DNA of 10,838 nt. Source: Natrinema soli. GTDB taxonomy: Archaea; Halobacteriota; Halobacteria; Halobacteriales; Natrialbaceae. The position numbers and the translations under genes are program-made. Positions 6,346 to 10,838 of this stretch are shown in pieces. The notes below the pieces were generated by a model that was given only the letters and a program-made list of their open reading frames with translations, searched no databases and was not told the origin of the DNA. The stretch's first letter is position 1; each line of letters opens with the position of its first letter. The stretch spans positions 1 to 10,838 of the forward strand of contig NZ_JAQIVI010000692.1 in assembly GCF_028618695.1 (NCBI RefSeq), read 5' to 3'.

Positions 6346-7104
6346 TCAGGCCGAGAAGCCGCCGTCGACGACGAGTCCGTGGCCGTTGACGAACGAGGAT
6401 TCCTCGCTGGCCAGGAAGAGGATCGCGTCCGCGATCTCTTCCGGTTCGGCGAGGCGTTTGAGCGGATACTGCTGAATCATTCGCTCGCGAGCTTTCTCGG
6501 GATCTTCCTGATCCTCGAGATACTGATCGAGCAGGGAGGTCTCGGTGAAGCCGGGACAGACCGTGTTCGCGCGGACGCCGTACGGACCGGCCTCCGAGGC
6601 GACCGCCCGCGTCATGTTCAGGACTGCGCCCTTGCTCATCGAGTAGGCGGACTGCTTCGGGAGCCCGAGGATGCTCGCCAGTGAGCCGACGTTGACGATG
6701 GCACCGTGGCCCTGTTCCTTGAGGTGGGGGAGCGCCGCGTGACAGCCGTTCCAGACGCCCTTGACGTTGATGTCGATGACGAAGTCCCGGATGTCGTCCT
6801 CGAGGTTTTCGAGACTGCCGGCCGGATGGCCGGTCCCGGCGTTGTTGACCATCACGTCCAGCCCGTCGTCCGCGGCGACCGCGTCGACGACCGCGTGGAA
6901 CTGATCGCTGTCGGTCACGTCGAGTTCGTGGAACTCGGCGTCGCCGCCGCCGTCCTCGATGGTCTCGGCGACCGCTCGTCCGCCCTCGGTGTCGACGTCG
7001 GTGACGATGACGCGCGCCCCTTCTTCGGCGCAGCGCTCGGCCGTCGACCGACCGATTCCCGACGCCGCACCCGTGATAACTACGGTTTTGTCTTCGAGTC
7101 GCAT
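6346..7104 (-). CDS. SDR family oxidoreductase, FabG-like (probably NAD-dependent)
   Basis: A classical short-chain dehydrogenase of 252 residues, full length. It shows TGAASGIG (11-18), Asp36 at the end of strand two (favouring NAD(H) over NADP(H)), NNAG (87-90), Asn113, Ser141 (VNVGSL), the catalytic Tyr154/Lys158 pair (YSMSK), and the closing FVNGHGLVVDGGFSA typical of 3-oxoacyl reductase/3-hydroxyacyl dehydrogenase-like SDRs. The substrate cannot be fixed. The ATG at 7104 is supported by a TATA-like TTTTATGT about 31 bases upstream. It is convergent with the zinc hydrolase (36 bases between stops) and appears to be a single-gene transcript. Confidence 0.93.
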   Translation of the reverse strand: MRLEDKTVVITGAASGIGRSTAERCAEEGARVIVTDVDTEGGRAVAETIEDGGGDAEFHELDVTDSDQFHAVVDAVAADDGLDVMVNNAGTGHPAGSLENLEDDIRDFVIDINVKGVWNGCHAALPHLKEQGHGAIVNVGSLASILGLPKQSAYSMSKGAVLNMTRAVASEAGPYGVRANTVCPGFTETSLLDQYLEDQEDPEKARERMIQQYPLKRLAEPEEIADAILFLASEESSFVNGHGLVVDGGFSA

Positions 7105-7127
7105 ACGTCTCGTATCGAACGGCTGCT

Positions 7128-7135
7128 ACATAAAA
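7128..7135 (-). promoter_or_regulatory. TATA box of the FabG-like SDR gene
   Basis: The minus strand reads TTTTATGT about 31 to 24 bases ahead of the ATG at 7104, at the position expected for a leaderless haloarchaeal promoter. Confidence 0.5.
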
Positions 7136-7350
7136 TCGTTCATAAGTGATGTATTCGAGAACGATTCTGTTCGCGCATCGTCCGATACCGCTGAACAATG
7201 GAAATGCGTCCATGGTCGTTCGGTCGGTTCCCTGTCTCCGCGGTTTCCCCGCGACGGCCCGCCTCGTGACCGATGGACGCGCCACCCGGAATCACTCCGT
7301 CTAATTTTAATAACTATTCTGCGATTAGCCGACACCTATCTGATTTCGGA

Positions 7351-7611
7351 TTATATTGATTGGTCACCGGCACCCTGCCGACTCGAGTGGCGAGAGACGA
7401 CGAATACCTCCGTAAACAGCTCTGTAGGTGCTGAAATATCCGGGCCACGAGTACGAGAGTGCATTCTCCTCGGATCGATCTCTTTACCGGTAGAGCCGTC
7501 GTCAGTGTATGAGTCGAGCCGTATTGGCCGTTCTCGGTTCGTAATCGGCAGTTCGCTCGAGCCGACGGATACGTGCGCGTCTACTGCATTCATACCGCTT
7601 TCATAAACCAT
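7351..7611 (-). CDS. Doubtful small hypothetical protein (86 aa)
   Basis: An open frame from the ATG at 7611 gives an 86-residue hydrophilic product (starts MVYESGMNAVDAHVSV, ends QGAGDQSI). It has no cysteines, no membrane segment and no motif I recognise. Against it: third-position GC is visibly lower than in the surrounding genes, there is no clear TATA box, and the flanking DNA is pseudogene-rich. For it: composition is mixed and moderately acidic, not the Arg/Ser-rich type given by antisense frames. It may be a decayed or horizontally acquired gene, or chance. Confidence 0.2.
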   Translation of the reverse strand: MVYESGMNAVDAHVSVGSSELPITNRERPIRLDSYTDDGSTGKEIDPRRMHSRTRGPDISAPTELFTEVFVVSRHSSRQGAGDQSI

Positions 7612-7626
7612 ATCTATTCCTGATAG

Positions 7627-8020
7627 ATGGGAATTGACGAATCCGCTCGGTGTTTGCCCGGACCGACACGTTGATCCGGCCGATGTCCGTCGCCGACGGT
7701 GTCTGGCCGAACTCAGTAGTCGCGCCCGTACGGTCTGGCGGCCGACGCTCTCGCTCTCGTGGCCGCTCGCCGTCCAGCAGACGTTCAACACATTGATGCG
7801 GACGGTCGACATCATCGTCACCGATCTGTTTTCGCCCGCCGCCGTCGCCGCGGTCGGGCTCGCCGATCTCTACGCCCAGCTCCAGTTGCGGCTCGGCCTC
7901 GGGCTCGGGACCGGCGCGATCACCCTCTCGAGTCAGCATACGAGACGGGGGCGGTCTCGACCCGCGACCGGTCGAGTGCCGAACCGTCACTCTGCTCGTC
8001 TCCTGTTTGGCGACTTCTAG
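7627..8020 (+). pseudogene. MATE-family efflux transporter, truncated N-terminal remnant
   Basis: From about 7715 one plus-strand frame reads a recognisable haloarchaeal MATE start: LSLSWPLAVQQTFNTLMRTV, then SPAAVAAVGLADLYAQ and LGLGLGTGAITLSSQ. These are the first two helices of a roughly 450-residue Na+/H+-coupled drug antiporter. After SSQ (about 7939) the sense moves to a neighbouring frame (ETGAVSTRDRSSAE), then homology disappears and the first frame stops at 8018-8020. Over three quarters of the transporter is missing. The segment between the ATG at 7627 and 7715 reads poorly and probably has another frameshift. It cannot make a working transporter. Confidence 0.75.
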
Positions 8021-8324
8021 GTGATATAGTATATGTGACATACTTCCAATTCTATATTTTTATAGACACCATTTGCTGTTCTCGTCCGGTCAGACTCGAG
8101 TGCTCGAGTCGTCGGCCGCGTCGCCGTCGCAGCGACCCGACCGACGAGGAACAGGGGATTACGCACATACGAATGTAATATCCAGGCGCGACGGTGGACG
8201 GGAAGGCGTCACGCGCTCCGATTGCGGGTGTGACGAGACCGATTCGATCGGTGGTCGTTCACTGTGGGTTCGGTGGTGTCGTCTCGAGCGACGCCGCGAT
8301 ATCGTGTTCACTCCCATTGAACAG
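8021..8324. other. Intergenic stretch after the MATE remnant, no gene seen
   Basis: The left part (8021-8065) is AT-rich, with gatatagtatatgtg and tatatttttatag, in contrast to the GC-rich sequence either side. This looks like a deletion scar or an orphan promoter. The rest is GC-rich, but every frame on both strands is short or Arg/Ser-rich and shows no protein similarity that I can recognise. Confidence 0.4.
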
Positions 8325-9098
8325 CTACGAGAACATCATGTTCACTTCGATCGTGTTCGCCGTCGACAGTAACTGATCCTGGAAGTCGGTCTTCTCCCAC
8401 TTGTTCTCGAGTTGGTGCTGTGGTCCGGCGACGCTGACGGCCCCGTAGACGGTCCCGTCGGTGTCCAGTATCGGCGCGCCGATCGCATTGATTCCGGGCA
8501 GATACTCCCCGCGAGTGTACGCAACGCCCTCGTCGCGAACCGTTTCGAGTTCCTCGGAGAGCGTCTCTCGGTCGGTGATCGTCTTCTCGGAGAACGCGGG
8601 GAGTCCCCACTCGTCGATGATCTCGTCGACGCGTTCCTCGGAGAAGTGTGCGAGCATGGCCTTCCCGCCGGCCGAATTGTGGAGGTAGGTGTGTGTCCCG
8701 ATGTCGATGTCGCTCGTGAACGACCGAGGCCCCTCGCCGATATTAATGACCGTTCCGAGTCCGTTCTGGTGTGTCGAACAGAGAACTCGTTCCCCCGTTT
8801 CGTCCGCGAACTTGTCGATTGGCCCATCGGACGCCGCGTACAGCGGTTCGGCGTGTTTGACGTGTTCGCCGAAGGAAAGAAACCGCAGACTCAGCCGGTA
8901 CTCGTCGCCTTCCTGGACCACGTACCCCTTCGAGCGCAGCGTCGTCAGATGGGCGTGGACCGTACTCTTCGCCAGCCCCGTTCGCTCGGTGAGATCCGTC
9001 ACACCGGCCCCTTCGGCCTGCCACAGCGCCTCGAGCACGTCGAGCGTTTTGACCACTGCTTCGATCCGCGACCCCCCGTCAGTGACTGCCGTTGTCAT
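8325..9098 (-). CDS. IclR family transcriptional regulator
   Basis: A 257-residue DNA-binding regulator. An N-terminal winged helix-turn-helix (about residues 10-75: KTLDVLEALWQAEGAGVTDL, then TGLAKSTVHAHLTTL and the wing GYVVQEGDEYRL) is followed by the C-terminal GAF-like effector domain (about 85-250) with the typical GERVLCSTHQNG, HNSAGGKAMLAH, RGEYLPGINAIGAPI and VYGAVSVAGP blocks. IclR proteins sense small carboxylates or aromatic metabolites and control catabolic genes. This gene diverges from the acyl-CoA dehydrogenase, its likely target. The start at 9098 is preferred over an ATG at 9107 because a TTTTAG box lies exactly 28 bases upstream of 9098. Confidence 0.93.
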   Translation of the reverse strand: MTTAVTDGGSRIEAVVKTLDVLEALWQAEGAGVTDLTERTGLAKSTVHAHLTTLRSKGYVVQEGDEYRLSLRFLSFGEHVKHAEPLYAASDGPIDKFADETGERVLCSTHQNGLGTVINIGEGPRSFTSDIDIGTHTYLHNSAGGKAMLAHFSEERVDEIIDEWGLPAFSEKTITDRETLSEELETVRDEGVAYTRGEYLPGINAIGAPILDTDGTVYGAVSVAGPQHQLENKWEKTDFQDQLLSTANTIEVNMMFS

Positions 9099-9120
9099 AC
9101 CCCACATTCGACGAAGCGAA

Positions 9121-9126
9121 CTAAAA
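9121..9126 (-). promoter_or_regulatory. TATA box of the IclR-family gene
   Basis: The minus strand reads TTTTAG, starting 28 bases before the ATG at 9098. The spacing to the alternative ATG at 9107 would be only 19, too short for a leaderless start, so this box decides the start. Confidence 0.5.
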
Positions 9127-9190
9127 CTGTTCCGCTCTACTGAACGCCCGCCCCTCTTGGAAAAACCACGTTAAATCCACATTCTCTGTT

Positions 9191-9263
9191 GTTACCGGTT
9201 CACTCGGCCGAACGTGGGAGAATCGATCGAGCCACTGCCATTGAAAGACTGTAACACGGTAAC
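9191..9263. promoter_or_regulatory. Possible regulator-binding repeats in the divergent promoter region
   Basis: GTTACCG at 9191-9197 and CGGTAAC at 9257-9263 form an inverted pair 59 bases apart. The right copy is part of a direct repeat GTAAC-ACG-GTAAC (9251-9263) that ends one base before the acyl-CoA dehydrogenase TATA element. This is a sensible site for the neighbouring IclR-type regulator. The repeats are short, so this is tentative. Confidence 0.3.
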
Positions 9264-9264
9264 G

Positions 9265-9273
9265 CTTAAGTAT
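9265..9273 (+). promoter_or_regulatory. TATA-like box of the acyl-CoA dehydrogenase gene
   Basis: CTTAAGTAT begins 29 bases before the ATG at 9294 but only 17 before the ATG at 9282. It therefore favours the inner start (MDFSEPSEA) with a leaderless transcript. Confidence 0.45.
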
Positions 9274-9293
9274 CGAGTTATATGAGATATGGT

Positions 9294-10490
9294 ATGGACT
9301 TTAGCGAACCGTCCGAAGCCGTGCAGATCACGAAGGCGCTCGACGACTTCATCGACCAGGAAGTCGCGCCGCTCGAGAACGAGTACGACGAGTTCCTCGG
9401 TGCGGATTACGAGAAACACATCGTCGACGACGACCATCGGCAGGTCCCCGAGTATCGCAACATCGTCGAGAAGATCCGCACGAAGTCCGTCGAGGCGGGC
9501 TTCTACGGGATGACGATGCCCGAGGAGGTCGGCGGCGGTGACGTCGACATCCTCACCCGAGCCATCGTCGGCGAACACATGTCCAACCGGCCGCCGGGCT
9601 TTCACAGCGCCATCTTCGGCGGTGCCGGCGGTCCGACGCCCATCCTGCTGGCCTGTGACGAACGACAGCGTGCGGAGTACCTCGAGCCGCTGATGGACGG
9701 CGAGATCACGACCTGCTTCGCGCTGACAGAGCCGGGCCACGGGAGCGACGCCCACTACATGGATACCCGCGCCGAGAAAGACGGCGACGAGTGGGTCATC
9801 AACGGACAGAAGGTGTTCATCACGAACGGACCGTACGCGGATTTCGTGATGGTGTTCGCTCGGACGAGCGGCGAGGACGGAGACCTCAGTGGGATCACGT
9901 GCTTCCTCGTCGACGACGACAATCCCGGCTTCGAGGTGGGAACGATCCACCGCGCGATGGGTATGACGCCCGGGACCCACGCCGAACTCTACTTCAACGA
10001 CTGCCGCGTCGGCGAAGAACAGGTCCTCGGCGAGGTCGACAAGGGGTTTCAGTCCGCGATGGACTGGATCGGCGGCGGCCGAATCAACATCGCCGCCGGC
10101 TCCGTCGGTACGGCCCAGTTCCTGCTGGACATGTCCGTGGAGTACGCCCGCGAACGGGAGACCTTCGACAAACCCATCGGTCACCGACAGGGGATCTCGT
10201 TCCAGTTGGCCGAACTCGCGACGGACCTCGAGCAGGTCCGTCAGCTCTACCGCTACGCCGCCTGGAAGATGGACAACGGCGAGCGCGCCCGCAAGGAGGA
10301 GTCGATGGCGAAGCTCCGCGGCGCGAAACTCGCCAACGACGCGGCCGACGTCGCCATGCAAGTCCACGGCGGTGCCGGCTTCATGAAGGACCTGCCCATC
10401 GAGCGCAACTATCGCTCGGCCCGCGTCTTCCGCATCTTCGAGGGGACCGACGAGATCCAGAAGCGGACGATCGCCCGGGAGCTCATCTAA
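9294..10490 (+). CDS. Acyl-CoA dehydrogenase
   Basis: A flavoenzyme that makes the alpha-beta double bond in acyl-CoA and passes electrons to electron-transfer flavoprotein; cytoplasmic. It has 398 residues, the usual length. The three-domain order is intact: an N-terminal helical domain, the middle beta domain with CFALTEPGHGSD (141-152) contacting FAD, and a C-terminal helical domain with RERETFDKPI (287-296) and MQVHGGAGF. Glu383 in RIFEGTDEIQ sits at the position of the medium-chain enzyme's catalytic base. Chain-length or substrate preference cannot be read. The ATG at 9294 is chosen over 9282 from the TATA spacing. The MBL gene starts 6 bases after its stop, so the two form an operon, with the divergent IclR gene as probable regulator. 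Confidence 0.96.
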   Translation: MDFSEPSEAVQITKALDDFIDQEVAPLENEYDEFLGADYEKHIVDDDHRQVPEYRNIVEKIRTKSVEAGFYGMTMPEEVGGGDVDILTRAIVGEHMSNRPPGFHSAIFGGAGGPTPILLACDERQRAEYLEPLMDGEITTCFALTEPGHGSDAHYMDTRAEKDGDEWVINGQKVFITNGPYADFVMVFARTSGEDGDLSGITCFLVDDDNPGFEVGTIHRAMGMTPGTHAELYFNDCRVGEEQVLGEVDKGFQSAMDWIGGGRINIAAGSVGTAQFLLDMSVEYARERETFDKPIGHRQGISFQLAELATDLEQVRQLYRYAAWKMDNGERARKEESMAKLRGAKLANDAADVAMQVHGGAGFMKDLPIERNYRSARVFRIFEGTDEIQKRTIARELI

Positions 10491-10496
10491 CTCCCG

Positions 10497-10838
10497 ATGG
10501 AAGACCCGACGGAGCGGGGGCCCGAGGCCGCGCCGACCCGCGTCACGCGGCTCGACTTCGACATCGAGTGGCCGCCGAAACACGCCGCGGCGTACCTGCT
10601 CGAGGAGCCCGCTCCCATTCTGATCGATACCGGCGATCCGGAGGCGCGCGCCGAGAAGACGATCCGTGAGTCGCTGGACGCAGCGGAATACGACCCCGCG
10701 GATATCGAGGCGGTCGTCGTCACGCACCCGCACAGCGACCACATCGGCCAGGTTCCGTTGCTGCGCGAGGCCGGTGCGACGGTGTACGCCCCCCGGCCGG
10801 TCCTCGGGCAACTCGAGCGCGAACCTGCCGATCTCGCG
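10497..10838 (+). CDS. Metallo-beta-lactamase-fold hydrolase, N-terminal part (runs off window)
   Basis: The first 114 residues of an MBL-superfamily metal hydrolase. Seen are the early strand ILIDTGDPEA (41-50), where the Asp is typical of the fold, and the metal-binding motif THPHSDHIGQ (His77, His79, Asp81, His82). Many such proteins hydrolyse thioesters (glyoxalase II-like) or lactones; beside an acyl-CoA dehydrogenase, an acyl-CoA or other thioester hydrolase role is plausible but unproven. The ATG lies 6 bases after the dehydrogenase stop, without room for its own promoter, so it is read from the same transcript. It is open to the window edge and its C-terminal metal ligands are not visible. 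Confidence 0.9.
   Translation, partial: MEDPTERGPEAAPTRVTRLDFDIEWPPKHAAAYLLEEPAPILIDTGDPEARAEKTIRESLDAAEYDPADIEAVVVTHPHSDHIGQVPLLREAGATVYAPRPVLGQLEREPADLA

Larger units (their letters stand above)
7105..7626. other. Long intergenic stretch with SDR promoter and AT-rich segment
   Basis: About 520 bases without a confident gene. The left edge holds the SDR promoter (7128-7135). An AT-rich run at about 7300-7360 departs from the local GC level. A possible TATA element, TTCATAAA, at 7600-7607 lies 27 bases before an ATG at 7627, which may have been the original start of the broken MATE gene. One weak minus-strand reading frame (7351-7611) is listed separately. Nothing else is recognisable. Confidence 0.5.

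Noticed and set aside
9192..10811. 539-codon minus-strand open frame opposite the acyl-CoA dehydrogenase
   Set aside because: It mirrors the codon periodicity of the dehydrogenase, and its product is Val/Asp/Arg/Leu-rich without any domain. The plus-strand gene has catalytic motifs throughout.

Overview
The window is chromosomal DNA from a halophilic archaeon, most likely of the Natrialbales (Natrinema/Haloterrigena-like). The evidence is the high GC content, strongly acidic proteins (Asp/Glu-rich, few Lys), heavy use of the ctcgag hexamer in coding DNA, and TATA-like boxes about 28-30 bases ahead of start codons, which suggests leaderless mRNAs. The genus is an inference.

Layout. 1-766 holds the C-terminal two thirds of an NAD(P)-dependent aldehyde dehydrogenase. 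It converges on a small two-helix membrane protein (minus strand). 1284-2766 is an accessory island: a solo TnpB-type IS200/IS605 element lies just downstream of a tRNA-Leu(UAA) gene, and a 13-bp copy of the tRNA 3' end abuts the element's likely right end. 2846-4214 carries a single-cluster ferredoxin and a retinol-dehydrogenase-like SDR, both on the minus strand. 4230-4620 is a gene graveyard: a Tat lipoprotein leader broken at a CT dinucleotide repeat, then the last part of a histidine kinase ATPase domain with an internal TAG. 4668-5186 is a cyclophilin, divergent from a zinc-dependent succinylglutamate desuccinylase/aspartoacylase-family hydrolase (5338-6309). That gene converges on a FabG-like SDR (6346-7104). 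7105-8324 is mostly non-coding and contains a truncated, frameshifted MATE transporter N-terminus. 8325-9098 encodes an IclR-family regulator, divergent from an acyl-CoA dehydrogenase (9294-10490). The dehydrogenase is followed 6 bases later by a metallo-beta-lactamase-fold hydrolase that runs off the window.

How it fits together. The right-hand block (IclR regulator, acyl-CoA dehydrogenase, MBL hydrolase) looks like a locally controlled acyl-CoA catabolic unit, with possible operator repeats in the shared intergenic region. The aldehyde dehydrogenase, the two SDRs and the ferredoxin are redox enzymes, but they do not form one visible pathway. The least ordinary part is the tRNA/TnpB junction: the bases next to the element's right end, where a TnpB guide would be read, match the host tRNA-Leu gene for 13 nt. 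I see no CRISPR array, rRNA or complete defence system.
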